Source of the DNA: Glycine soja
Taxonomy: Eukaryota > Streptophyta > Magnoliopsida > Fabales > Fabaceae
NCBI RefSeq assembly: GCF_004193775.1
Contig: NC_041007.1
Coordinates: 31,686,699 to 31,750,698, forward strand
Length of the DNA stretch: 64,000 nt
Reading direction: 5' to 3'
Positions 32,556 through 44,186 of the stretch are shown one piece after another. The first letter of the stretch is position 1; each line of letters opens with the position of its first letter. Position numbers and translations under genes: made by a program. The notes below the pieces were generated by a model, which saw only the letters and a program-made list of their open reading frames with translations, searched no databases and was not told the origin of the DNA.

Positions 32556-32983
32556 ATATTCTTAAGTGGAATCCCTTTTGTGAGGACAAGATTTATTCTC
32601 TATGCAATAGAATCACATACCCAATTTTTGTAAAACTCATAAGTATCTAGCTAGAGTGAAATCCAATGATGTAGCTGGTCTAGTAGAGGCTAGGTTTGAA
32701 GTCCAGTGAGGAACTGTTAAGGATGTGAAATTTAGTGTTTGTTGGTCTAGTTGTGAATTGGTTGTGTTAGATAAAATCTCCTCTTGAAGGATGAGGATTG
32801 GACATAGCCCAAGGTTAAGGTGAACCAGTATGAAAATATTTGTGCATTCTGAACAACTTGAATTTCTATTATGAGTTCAAAATAGTTTTTAATTCTAAAA
32901 TATCATCATAAACCTTTTATTTCAAAGGAACAAAAAGTTTTCAAAACCCCAATTCAACTCCTCTTCTTGGTAATTTGTCACTT
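32556..32983. other. Unassigned flank of the copia solo LTR
   Basis: Continues the sequence broken at 30794. It contains a GTGAATTGGTTGTGTTAG leader-like phrase, but no frame or terminus that I can assign. Confidence 0.35.
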
Positions 32984-33192
32984 TAGGTGGTGGCAGTGAT
33001 AGTGGGGGTGGTAGCAATGTCGATGGTGGGGTGGTGGAGGTAACGATATTGGTGGTGGCGGTGTGGTGGTGGTTGCGATGACCTTGGTAGTGGTTGTGGT
33101 GGCAGTGACAGAGGTGGTATTGTTAATAATGATGGTGGTGGCAGGGACAATGATGGTGGCAGAGACATTGATGGTGGTGGTGGTGGTGATTG
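32984..33192. repeat. GGT/GTG-rich simple-sequence tract
   Basis: Imperfect (GGTGGT/GGTGGC)n over about 210 bp. The minus-strand frames across it (Thr, Ile, Pro-rich) are low-complexity products. Confidence 0.85.
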
Positions 33193-33216
33193 TAACACCC
33201 CAAGTTTTGATGGTGA

Positions 33217-33228
33217 GCTCCGATACCA
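33217..33228 (-). other. Primer-binding site of family X element
   Basis: TGGTATCGGAGC on the minus strand, two bases (TG) after the LTR end at 33231. One mismatch to the initiator-Met-type site TGGTATCAGAGC. It shows that the LTR at 33231-46564 was a 5' LTR. Confidence 0.7.
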
Positions 33229-33703
33229 CATGATGTAGCTCCATGTGAAGCTTGTAGGCCTTGATCTTCTTCATCAATGGGGTCCTTTGCTTCTTGAAGA
33301 TCAATGGAAGGGGAATGGAGAAGGAAGAAAGATGATTGGAGATTCCACTACAAGGAGAAGATGAGTCAAGAACAAGCTCACCACCATAGGAAACCATGGA
33401 TACGAGCTTGAAGATAGGAGAAGATGAGTGGAGGGAGAAAGAGAAAAGGAGCACGAAATTGTATGCCTCAAATGAGGTCTGAACTTTGAAGTATAATGCT
33501 CAAATAATCAAAGTTCAAAAAATGCACACACAATGCCTCTATTTACAGCTTAAGTGTCACACAAAATTGGAGGGAAATTTGAATTTCTATTCAAATTTCA
33601 CTTGAATTTGAATTTGTGGAGCCAAATTTGGAGCCAAAATTTTACTAATTATGATTAGTGAATTTTAGCTATGGTTCAGCCCACTAATCCAATATCAAGT
33701 CCA

Positions 33704-34689
33704 CTGCCTCCTGGAACTTGCCATATTCTCCTGACAATCATACATCGGTGCATATGTCATTTTATTACATTTTTGAAAAAAAAGCATTTTAGCTACCTAG
33801 ATGCAAGGTGTCTATCATAGTGTAGCAAGCTAAAATATTAGTCTAAATCCAAACAGTCACTCTCCCACATTTATGTAACTCATACATTTTGCATCCAAGA
33901 CAAATTTTAGATTTCTATGCCCAACTCATGCTCTTGGCATTTTAATCTAACAACCTAAGTTGTTCACACCTTCCAAATGACGGCTGTACACGCACAAACT
34001 CATTACACAATTCAAATTTCACAATAACACATGCAATGGTCATTAAGGCATTTCATCGAACGGTTGGTGGGCACATGTTCAAGCATGTAAAAATGAGGGA
34101 TGGAGAATAATATGACATGACAATCCATAATAGGATCAAAGGTAGGTCTAGGGCCATCCCTTGCAGCCCCCAATCAAACAATCAAAGCATGGATTCACAA
34201 ACAAATTGTCTCATGAAATTTGCAAAGAGTATGACAACTAAAGCACTAAAATACCACAATGGAAAGCCAAAACTTGAGGCGAGATGGTACTTACTTGTAG
34301 GGGATGAACGAAAATGCAAAAAACGAAAGCAAAAATGCACAAATGGAGGCTTACAGCTGCTGGAAACGAGGGCTCCCGTAAGCTTTTGAAGGTGGTATGC
34401 TTTGGGAAAGAAATGGGGTGAAAAATGGCTTCACCCCTCCCCTTTTTAAATTTCCCGTCAGTTACGCTCGCCCAAGCGTGTTGGCCACTCACCTAGGCGA
34501 GCTGAATTTTTTTTTTTTTTTTTTTGCAAAAGCCTTTGCAAAATTGTGTTTGTTCACTATTATGTATACATTTTTTCTAAAATTCTATAGTTGCATATAA
34601 ATTTAGGTGAATTCAAGACATAATTCGAGAAAACAAACAAGTATAAAGCATGAATTTTAAAGAGCAAAATTAGAGATACTAGGTTGCCT
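33704..34689. other. LTR-like but unassigned sequence left of element B
   Basis: Not part of LTR X, and the expected 3' LTR terminus of B (TGTCGCAACC) is absent. 34430-34505 has a GGGGAGGGG / TTTAAA box next to CTCGCCCAAGCG and CACCTAGGCGAGCTG, the promoter arrangement seen in Ogre-like LTRs, but the rest does not align by eye. A T20 run follows at 34506-34525. It may be the remains of a different LTR that replaced the end of B. Confidence 0.4.
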
Positions 34690-35215
34690 CCTAGGATCGC
34701 TTCTTTGACATCTTTAGTCGGACGCAGGATGATGATCAGTCAATCATGGCCCTAGCACCTGTTCGTACCTGCCCCTAAGCTTAGACAAAGGAAGTGGCAT
34801 CATGCAACAAATGTGAAACAATACTACAAGATGCCTGCATTAACTTTCACTTACCTTTATCTCAAATTGGTGTGGTGTTGACCATCACTCAAAATGACTC
34901 TTCATTCACCCTCCGATTCGCAGGATCCCGGATGACAAGATGCGAATGCATGCAAGTTTATGATTGAATGTTAAGTGTAACAATTAAACAAGTGTTATTG
35001 TGTTCAATTTTACTTAAACGCTTACGACACCCCTTTGATCGAGCCAAATGGCTCTAGATTTAGTGGGCAAGATCGAGAGGGTATGTTCTTAAGGACAATA
35101 AGAAGTAAAAGACACAACACTGGAGGTTGAGATGCAAATCATTAACCCTCATTTATTAATGTTGCAATTATGGTTTACAAAAGACTTTAAGACTTGGAGA
35201 TCCCAATGGGAACAG
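34690..35215 (-). other. 3' untranslated region of element B
   Basis: Starts with CTAGGTTGCCTCCTAG and CGCTTCTTTGACATC, closely matching 54987-55030 of element D. No coding frame. Confidence 0.55.
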
Positions 35216-36310
35216 TCATGTGTTGAGCCTTCTAGCTACCATAGGCGTTACAGGCGAAGGCAATTCTTCATCATCCATGCTTGCAAGCAACAATGCTCCT
35301 CCCGAAAAAGCCTTCCTCACAATAAAAGGTCCTTCATAATTTGGATCCCACTTCCCTCTGTGGTCCTTTTGAGTCTGTGATACTTTCTTTAAGACAAGAT
35401 CTCCATCGTTCAACTTGCGCGGGCACACCTTCTTGTCAAAAGCATTCTTTACTCTGCTTTGATACATTCATCCATGGTTCATGGAGGCTAATTTCTTACC
35501 TTCTATAAGATTCAACTAATCAAAGTGAGTTTGGGCCCATTCTGATTCTTCCAACCCCGATTCGGCTAGAATTCTCAAAGAAGGAACCTCTACCTCAAAC
35601 GAGAGCACAACCTCCATTCCGTACACCAAAGAGAAAGGGGTTGCCCTAGTCGATGTGCACATCGAAGTTCGATAACCATGAAATGCAAAAGGGAGCATCT
35701 CGTGCCAATCCTTGTATGACACGGTCATCTTCTGAACAATTTTCTTGCAGCCTCAACTACCCCATTCATCTTGGGCCTGTAAGGCATAGAATTGTGGTGT
35801 TGGATCTTGAAATTCTCACACATTTCCTTCATTATCTTGTTGTTCAGATTGGTGGCATTATCAGTGATAATCTTCCTAGGCATCCCATACCGGCAAATTA
35901 TCTCTTTTTTCATGAACCTAACCACCACACTCCTAGTCACACTAGCGTACAAAGTTGCTTCGACCCATTTGGTGAAGTAGTCAATGGTGACTCAGATGAA
36001 GCAATGTCCATTCGAAGCTTTGGGCTCAATAGCTCTAATCACGTCTATACCCCACATAGAGAATGGCCAAGGTGCTACCAAGATGTTCAAAGGTATGGGT
36101 GGAGCATTGACATTATCAGCGAAGGCCTGGCACTTGTGGCATTTCCTCACATGGATGCAACAATCGTTCTCCATAGTGAGCCAATAATGCCCCGCTCTCA
36201 GAATCTTTCAGGCCATGGCATGTCCGTTAGCATGTGTTCTAAAGGATCCCTCATGCACCTCTAGCAGCATTTGCTCAGCCTCTCTGGCATCCACACACCG
36301 AAGCAGCACC
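35216..36310 (-). pseudogene. Integrase of element B
   Basis: Readable in pieces with stops between. About 36240-36130: N-terminal HHCC zinc finger (HANGH, later CHKCQ), with one TGA at about 36220. About 36060-35940: core start with the first Asp (MWGIDVIRAIEP) and DYFTKWVEA. 35952-35725: second Asp in IITDNATNLN and the catalytic Glu in NGVVEAA. 35728-35516: core end (FAFHGYRTS, GATPFSLVYGMEVVL-like). 35467-35216: C-terminal DNA-binding part with GDLVLKK, GKWDPNYEGPFIV. The D-D-E triad is visible although the gene is broken by stops and frameshifts. No chromodomain, as expected for Tat. Confidence 0.85.
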
Positions 36311-36439
36311 ATGTCTTGGTTCCTCTTATATAAGATATTCCCACTTAGGAAGAAACCGTCTGCCAACCTTCGAAACGTTCTCTTGTAGTTGTCAAAGGCC
36401 TCCTATGGGTATTCCTTGTCTTTGATGTATCGTTTGATA

Positions 36440-36960
36440 TGGAAGTACCAAGGTTAACCATCATGCTCTTCTTCTATCAAGCAGCAATGTGCCAGCTTGC
36501 CACGACAACTAATATGGAAGTGCCTAGTGCATTAGACACACCGTCGAACCACACAATCCATTTGTCCCTATCTTCATCCTCTACTTCCTCGTCAAACAAG
36601 GTCATGATGTCCTCATCAGGGAATTTTGGATGCATAGGCTGGTAGTCGTTGATGGGTTGTTGAGCTAGGTAATCTGCCAAGGCACTCCCCTTTATTGCCT
36701 TTTGAATGAAATAAGTATAGTCAAATTCTGACAATAGAACCTGCCACCGAGCGACCCATCTAGTGAGAGTGGGTTTTTCAAAGATGTACTTAACTGGATC
36801 CATTTTGGACACCAACCAAGTGGTGTGATTCAGCATGTATTGCCTTGGATGGTGAGTGGCCCACACCAGGGCACAGCATGTTCTTTCAAGCAAAGAGTAA
36901 TTCATTTCACACGTCATGAACTTCTTGCTTAAGTAATAGACGGCTCGTTCCCTTTTTCTG
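36440..36960 (-). pseudogene. RNase H and second (archaeal-type) RNase H of element B
   Basis: MNYSLLERTCCALVWATHHPRQYM (as two overlapping blocks around 36850-36915) is the end of the RT-linked RNase H. LADYLAQQPI forms the connection, and KWIVWFDGVSNALG at about 36510-36555 is the start of the second RNase H, with the catalytic Asp present. This second domain is the hallmark of the Tat lineage. The rest of the domain is interrupted by frameshifts towards integrase (36310-36440). Confidence 0.8.
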
Positions 36961-38283
36961 GACTCGTCATGCTACCCCAACACACACCCCATTGACTCAT
37001 CCAACACAGTCATATATAGGATAAGGGGTCTTCCAGGAACCAGTGGCACCAGCATATGAAGATTCATGAGGCACCGCTTAATCCTTTCGAATGCCACTTG
37101 ACAGTCGTCATCCCATCAGACGAAATGATTCTTATGCAATAGCTTGAAGAGAGGCTCACAAGTGGTGGTCAACTGTCATATGAACCTCGATATGCAGTTC
37201 AAACATCTTAGGAAACCTCAAACCTGCTTCTCGGTGCATGGCTCGGGCATTTCGAGTATGTCCTTCACTTTGTCTGGGTCTACCTCTATCCCTCTCTAGC
37301 TCATGATAAAATCAAGCAACTTTCCAGATTTGACCCTGAAAGTGCACTTTGCAGGATTCAACCTTAATCCGTATTTACGCAGCCTCTTGAATAACTTTCA
37401 TAAGTTGACAAGGTGTTCCTCCTCGATCTTTGACTTAGAAATCATGTCATCCACGTAGACCTCAATCTCTTTGTGCATCATGTCGTGGAATAACGCTACC
37501 ATAGCCCACTAGTAAATTGCCCCTGTGTTCTTGAGCCCAAAGGACATCACTTTGTAGCAGAAAGTTCCCCATAGGGTGATGAAGGTCGTCTTCTCCATGT
37601 CCTCCGGTGCCATCTTTATTTGATTATAGCTCGAGAAACCATCCATGAAAGAAAACAGGGAAAAATTAGTTGTGTTATCTATGAGGATATCGATGTGTGG
37701 CAAAGGAAAGTTATCCTTTGGACTGGCTCAATTTAGATCCTAATAGTCTACGCACATTCGCACCTTCCCATCCTTTTTAGGGATTGGCACGATGTTGGCA
37801 ACCCATTTCGGGTACCGAGCAACGGCCAAGAAGCTAGCATCGAATTGCTTCTTCATTTCTTCTTTTATCTTCAGGGACATCTCGGACTTCATCCTCCTCA
37901 GCTTTTGCTTTACCGGGGAACACTCAGGATTTAGAGGTAATCTGTGTTGTACGATGTCGAAACTCAAACCAGGCATATCTTGGTAGGACCAAGCGAAGAT
38001 GCCTTCATAGTCTAGCAACAAAGCTACCAATTCATCTCGTACGTTCGTGGACATTCCAGTCCCAACCTTGACTTCCTTTCTTTCTTCGCCAACACCCAAG
38101 TTTACCACTTTCATTCCCTCTAAGTGTGGCTTCATTTTCCTGTCCTCTTACTCAACCGTTCTTTTCAACTCCAGTGGAAGCCCCCAATCCTCATTTTGCC
38201 CTTCCTTAGCTTGATTTATTAACTGCTCAAAATCAACATTCGGGTCCTCGGTATCACTAATTTCATGGGACTCATTGTTGGAT
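36961..38283 (-). pseudogene. Reverse transcriptase of element B
   Basis: Read from the intron 3' splice site leftwards. 38283-38136 is an acidic linker with one TAA at about 38148-38150. 38135-37740: start of RT (LDYEGIFAWSYQDMPGL, PVKQKLRRM, VPIPKKDGKVRMCVDY), then a TAG where an Arg codon is expected. 37703-37509: MDGFSSYNQIKMAPEDMEKT and GTFCYKVMSFGLKN. About 37440-37460: catalytic YVDD in EVYVDDMI. About 37320-37400: LNPAKCTF. Several further stops occur between 37400 and 36960. It copies element RNA into DNA in active relatives; this copy is dead. Confidence 0.82.
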
Positions 38284-38458
38284 CTGTATCATTTAATCAT
38301 AACAAAAATAAATATGCACACAAATGAAAATAGACGAAAGTGAAAGATCAAATGAAGAAGGGTCATGTATATAATTTTATGGGAACAAAAGACATGCCCA
38401 AACAGGGAGCAAACCCTAAGGCTTAGGCCCAGCAATAGGGTTGGAACTAACAAATTAC
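38284..38458 (-). other. Putative spliceosomal intron between protease and RT of element B
   Basis: 175 bp on the minus strand, GTAATTTG at the 5' end, and a T-rich stretch then AATGATACAG at the 3' end. The upstream frame would hit TAA two bases into the intron (ATG TAA). Removal of exactly these 175 bases, which is not a multiple of three, keeps the frame open into the RT linker for over 40 codons. Introns at this position have been described for Ogre elements of legumes. Confidence 0.7.
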
Positions 38459-39480
38459 ATTGAGTTTGCCACGGAAATCCCGGGTTGTTTGACGATTCGC
38501 CAATTCCCCAATTCGAACTTTAGAGGACACGACCGCACCCAATTTGGTTGGTCTTGAGGGGTTTCTTCGTGTATCACAGCAATCCGTCCCTCGCACATCC
38601 ACCCCGCGTTGACAAATCTTTCATCAATGTGACAAAAGGGAATTCTTCCCACTTGTAGCCCTTGCGGCTAACCCGCGTTTCTCTCCCTCCTTTCTAGGGA
38701 GATCCTCCTCATGTCGGCACACGTAGGCTCGTATCCCATCTCGAACCTTCCATGATTCTGTGTGAACTCTACCAGACTTGCTACGCCATTCTCATTTCGG
38801 CCCAAACCCATTCCGGGCTCATATTTGTGCCCCAACATCATTCGAGCTACCATCAACGCGGCACCAGATGAGCACGGCTGTACCAGGGGAGACTCCATGT
38901 AATCATTTCTCACAACTTCCAATGCCTGAAAGGATGTTTCCAGGGACTCCTCTGCAGCCTCCACATAAGGCGCAGAAGAAGGACAACTCACAAGTAGGTC
39001 TTCTTCTCCCGAAACTATAATCAATTGCCCCTCCACCACAAACTTTAACTTTTGGTGTAGTGTTGACAGGACCACCCCAACTGAATGAATCCAAGGTCTT
39101 CCTAATAAGCAATTGTAGGTAGTATTTATGTCCATCACTTGGAAGGTAATCTGGCACATGTGGGGTCCGATTTGAATCGGGAGATCGATCTCCCCCTTAC
39201 ATCCCGGCGGCTGCCATCAAAAGCCTGAACCACCATGGAGCTTGGTCTTATGTGCGATGCATTAAAAGGTAGCTTGTCCAAAGTAGCCTTAGGCATGACA
39301 TTGAGGGAAGAGCCATTGTCAATAAGCATTTTGGCCACTATGTGGTCCAAACATTTGACAAATACGTGCAAGGCTCTATTGTGTCCTCTGCCCTCGACGG
39401 GTATTTCTTCATCGGCAAATGTGAGGTAGTTGTTGGTCGTGTTGTTGATTATACCCCCGAAACCCTCCACAGATATGTCT
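38459..39480 (-). pseudogene. Aspartic protease and G-patch domain of element B
   Basis: 39470-39135: start of a retroviral-type aspartic protease with the active-site motif MLIDNGSSLNVMPK, i.e. Asp-Asn-Gly-Ser. A frameshift near 39150 leads to the second frame (39159-38668) with the protease end CLLGRPWIH. Next comes a G-patch-like stretch (MMLGHKYEPGMGLGRNENG) at about 38790-38860 and GRFEMGYEPT. A third frame (38652-38459) has CHIDERFVNAGW and reaches the intron. The protease would cut the polyprotein; the G-patch is an RNA-binding module sometimes found next to retroviral proteases. Confidence 0.8.
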
Positions 39481-42051
39481 TGTGCTACGTGGGCTTTGTT
39501 CTAAATCTTGACCAATAACGCTCGATGAGGCTCGGAGTTCATAAGAAGCCCCAACAAAGAGATCTTATTTAAGGTTTTGTTTAGTTGTTCAATCACCTTG
39601 AACTCACTTTGTTAGATGATTCTCAGGAACTCGGTTGCTTCTTCAGTAGATATTCCCTTTTTGCTAAAGTCGTCCTCTTCCTTAGCAAACCTTCCAACCA
39701 AGACCTCGTCATTCAGAATTAGGCCTGTTTTATCACTCTCTTCCATACCCGCCTTTGCTCACCAGTGGCTCGGGTGCTGTGAAGATTCGCCCACTACGAG
39801 TCATGCCACTTGTGCCGGAGATGTTAATGACTTTAGCGAAGGATAGATCATCCTTAACATGCACGACGAATGCGTCTTTCCTTCCATTGGGCCCTTGTGC
39901 GGCGTACTTTCATGGTACCGCCTTATCACTTTTGTAAGGGAAAGGTGTAGGCTTCTTAATTGGGACGGGCTGGAAACCTTGGGGCTTCTGTGTGGCAACA
40001 TCCCTGGTGAAGTGAATCACCAATGGCTTAGGTTTGCTTGGGCTCTTATCAACCGACTGCATGCACGCATCCCCTTCCCCTTTTCTTGCGCTACAAACTT
40101 CAATCTGGCCTTTATCCATCATCCCTTATAGCAACTCTTCCGCCATCTGGCATGCCTCCACGTCGTGTGATGCCCCCGGATGTATTAAACAAGAACTTCC
40201 CTTGTCCCCGTCAAGGAAAATCATATGTGCTTTGCACAGCACTTCCAATATGAACCTCCTAGAGGTTAACACATCCTCCATCTGCTTCAACCCCCGAGGC
40301 TCTCCCTCTTCCACAGTGTTAACTGCTGAGCCTCCATGACTGGCGAAGGGATTAGTCCTTACATTCGGGTTGTCCTCTTGAAATGTCAGCCACCCTGTGT
40401 CAATCAAGCTCTGTACCTTGTTCTTGAAGGCCACGCGTTGCTCAACAGAATGCCCCGAAACACCCCCATGATAGGTGCAAGTTGCATTGGAATTGTACCA
40501 TCGAGGGAAAGGAGACTGGTAGATCTTCCCGAGGTTCACCATAGCCATCTGGTTGCTAATCAAGAATGGTAGTAGGTCAGCATAAGGCATTGGTATTGGG
40601 GTGAATTTCGTGGGTTTTCTTTCCAGGAAATTCCTCCTTAGGTTGGTGCTTGTGTTGGGATTGGTGTTCCCAGCGGGGTGAGATTATGCAAGAAACGAAT
40701 TTTGTGGGGGAGGATTTTGTGGTTGAGTGAGCAATCTTTGTTGAACGGGCACCAGATTGGGAGGGTTTCTAATGTTGGCTGAATAATTTGGTTGGTGCGG
40801 GGAATATTGGTAAGTGGGGTAGTGAAGGGTTTGTTCGCATTTAGGCCATGTGGGAAATGAAGTTACAGCATGGGTGTCTCCCTCTTTCTTCTTGGCTCCA
40901 CCCGCTCCAAACCTCCTATTGCTTATGCTTGTGGAGGCGGCGGAATTGAACTTTCCCCTTCTCAAGCCCACCTCAATCCTCTTGGCCACAAACACCAAAT
41001 CTGCGAAACTAAAGGGCATATAACCCACCATATTCTCATAGTAGAACATTGGCAATGTGTCTACTATCATGGTTATCATTTCTCTCTCCATCATGGGGGG
41101 TGCTACTTGGGACGCAAAATCCCTCCATCTCTGGGCGTACTCCTTAAAAGACTCATGCTCCTTCTTACTCATGTTTTGCAATTGGGTTCTATCAGGAGTC
41201 ATATCGGTGTTGTATTTATACTGTCTGATGAAAGCAGCCATCAAGTCTTTCCAAGAATAGATCCGGGAAGCTTCCAAGTTAGTATACCAGGTGATCGCTG
41301 TCTTGGCCAAGCTTTCTTAGGAGAAGTGCATCAACAATTTCTCATCTCTTGAGTATGCCCCCATCTTTTGACGATACATTTTTAAGTGGTTCTTGGGGCA
41401 AGTAGTCCCCTTGTACTTGTCGAAGTCTGGCACCTTGAACTTGGGAGGGATGATGACATTAGGCACTAAGCATAGTTCCGCCATGTCAAGAAATGGATAA
41501 TCACTAATCCCTTTGATGGCCCTCAACCTCTCCTTTATGAGATCTAACTTCACTCTTTCTTCCATAGCTGGAGGTAGTCTCCCCACCGAGAAGTGTAGAG
41601 GTTGTAGCGGGCAGTGTTGAGAAGCTCCCGTGGCATTGGGTTGAGGCATGCCACTAAACGCTGGTCCCTCAGCAGCATATGTAGGGTATGGTTCGAACTC
41701 CCCCAGAGCATGATCTCAGGGCTCTTCACGAGCTTCCCCCACAGGCTGAGCAATTGGTGCATGCCCCAACTAGGGTTGTTGGCCTTCAAGGGGAATGGGA
41801 ACAGAGTGGCTCATTGGGTACGTGCACTGCATTGGGTAGTGTATAGTTGGGAGGTAAGTCGTACAGTGGGAAAGAGTTCTTATTTTGCACCATATAGGGA
41901 CCGCCCGTGCTGTCTAACACCTCTCCGCCTCAGCGGCGGCGCTGGTGGTGGACACTGCGGCCGCATTATCCTCCATCATCCGTCTCATACTTAACATGGC
42001 CTCCATCATGGAGGTTATTTGGTCCTTCATGGCCTCCATGTTGGCCTCCAT
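39481..42051 (-). pseudogene. gag of element B
   Basis: Starts at the ATG at 42049-42051 after a 30-nt micro-ORF. 41649-41317: N-terminal part up to PDFDKYKGTTCPKNHLKMY. A TAA at about 41317 stands where element D has CAA, a C-to-T change. 41310-40684: gag core (WYTNLEASRIYSWKDLMAAF, HESFKEYAQRWRDFA, FYYENMVGYMPFSFADLVF) and a Pro/Gln-rich linker. 40590-40126: WYNSNATCTYHGGVSGHS zinc-knuckle region, with Arg replacing the last Cys, then a linker. 40122-39500: further degraded linker to the protease. It forms particles and packages RNA in intact relatives. Confidence 0.85.
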
Positions 42052-42081
42052 CTACTCTTTCACTTCCTCTATCTCACTCAT
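42052..42081 (-). other. 9-codon micro-ORF abutting gag start in element B
   Basis: ATG at 42079-42081, nine codons, TAG, then immediately the gag ATG. Same length and arrangement as 2259-2288 in element A, although the codons themselves have diverged. Confidence 0.5.
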
Positions 42082-42355
42082 GATTTTGGTTTTGGCACGT
42101 GCTTGATGGGGGTGTCTAAAGCGCATTTGTTCTTTTTGGTTATTGTGTTTACTTTGATTACGAAGATGGTAAAAGAACAAAATGCAATGAGTAATGCGAC
42201 AACGAACTAAACATGAATGCATGACAATGATAAGTTGTCGAAGTATTGAACCCACACAGAAATTTCAGCAAAGACATAGGGTTGAATCAAATCTCATTTT
42301 CATTAAGAGACAATATTGTTTATCTTGTCAAAGTCAAAGCATAAATACAAAAGCT

Positions 42356-44186
42356 TCAGCAGTTCCTAATTATGTGGGACATCAACTCGATCATATGCTG
42401 ACAATAATCGAAAAGCCCATGAACTTCCTCGGGAGAGGAGTATACGCCCGCCATTGCCTTGGCTCTGGCTAACAGCCTTGGAAGCTCTTGACTCCCATTC
42501 AAAGTGAGAGCGAACCTATCCATCCATTTCATAGCTTCTCCATGAAATGATTCTATCACTCTCTCTCTCTTGCTTCTCTTTCCATTTGCAGAGCCGATAC
42601 CTTTGCATGCTCGTCCTCCAGCCTTTGCTCATGGCTAGCAGCTAGGTTTAGCTTCTCTTTATACTAGCCAATGATTGTCAACATATTCTCTTCCGTCCTA
42701 CTCAACTGTTCGATCAAACTCCTCTTTGACCTTTGACAAGCCTTCAACTTGTCCTCTAATATCATACTTTCCACCCTTGACGTCCCTTCCGGCCCTTCGA
42801 AGCCTGAGTTCGCTATTGCTTCCCCATAAAGCCCCTCGGAACTTGTTTCGAGCCCTCTTCGTTTCTCGCTCTAACACTTCGGCCACGACCATGTTGACAT
42901 ACCTTAGCTCGTTACACTCTTTCTTGACCCTAGTGGTTGTCATCTTGAACTTTTCCTTGACCACTCGCATTCTTTCAAGTTCCGCTTTCAAGGCTTACAC
43001 TTCTTCACTCTCCTCGGGGACTTCAGCTTCTTCCCCACTTGAAATCTTTAGCTTCGGGAGCCAAGTTATCCCTTGCGTTCGAGCCTTCAACCATTTATGA
43101 TAGTGTCGATAACATCGTTGTTGCTTCCTCTAAGCTCCTTATCTTTTCTTTCCACCGCATTCCACGCTTTACGGACTTTCTAAAGCATTTTTTGCATTGC
43201 CTTCACTGAAACCCCATGCAATGAGAGGCGCGATAATCTCTTATGATGGTGCCCCTCTCATAGGGTAGCCTAGTTGTCTTATGGCCAACATGGGATTATA
43301 ATTAATACAACCCCTTGTTCCCATCAAAGGGACGTTTGGAAACCTTTCACATGAGCACAAAACTTCAGCCCCTCTTTCCTTCCATCAGGGGAACCAATTA
43401 ATGGACGCCCCTACCATACCTGCCAAGAGTTCTTCCCAATTTGCTTTCCCTTTCTCGGCACACATGCGATGACCTTGTAAGGCACAGACAGGTCTACTTT
43501 CATGACAAAACATATGGGAGACCAGTCATACATAAAGAGCGGGTGTGCAACAGACGATTCTTGCACTGCTCTTCTTGCATCTCCGATCAAACGTGTCATA
43601 GGCATCGACCAAAATAGCAATGATCGGGCTTTCCTTGCTGTGGAGATAAGCAAGAAAATCATCAATCACCGCTAGATCCACTAGCCCGTCTACATTTGGA
43701 AAGAGGATGATCCTAAACACCAACAATGCTAAAACATCAATAGATGGGTATAACCAAGCACTTCCTTGGTATCCCAACTACCCCATTTCTGTTTTGTTTC
43801 GCTTGGTCTAGCTCTTGTGCCGAGATCTTGACCATTTTTTCTATTCTTTCCATAGAGGGGTATAACCCAGAAAACATATATGGCTTCTTTTCTCCTAGCG
43901 GGCATTCCAAGATCCCTTCAAACTTTTCTATGGTTGGTACCAACTGCAAGTCCCCAAACGTGAAGCACCTTTGCGATTGGTTATAGTACTGAGTGAGGGA
44001 TGCGATGGCTTCAACGTAAACTTCTATCATAGCCAAATCCCAAATTTTCCCATATGTTTAGCGGAAGGCTTGACGTCGGACTTGATCCATCCACTACCCT
44101 AGCTCTCGCAAGTTGGCTACCTCTAGGCACTTGGCTTTGACATGATAGAACCTTTTTTCAAAAGAGGGCGCTTGGTTTGACCCCAT
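42356..44186 (-). pseudogene. Extra ORF (ORF1) of Ogre-like element B
   Basis: About 610 codons with stops and frameshifts. Begins MGSNQAPSFEKRFY at 44186. The N-terminal half (44036-43737) has YYNQSQRCFTFGDLQLVPTI and GLYPSMERIEKM, the DUF7745-type signature. 43777-43411 continues the domain in shifted frames. 43400-43000 holds the hinge equivalent to LGYP...GTRG of copy A. 42991-42698 is the Lys/Arg/Glu-rich coiled coil (KFKMTTTRVKKECNELR, RAGRDVKGGKY). 42559-42356 is the C-terminus (LTLNGSQELPRLLARAKAMA, MIELMSHIIRN). Two stops lie in the first 60 codons. Function unknown; this ORF is specific to Ogre-type elements. Confidence 0.78.

Noticed and set aside
32978..33454. 158-codon minus-strand ORF rich in Thr, Ile and Pro
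   Set aside because: It runs through a GGT-rich simple-sequence tract and the end of LTR X.
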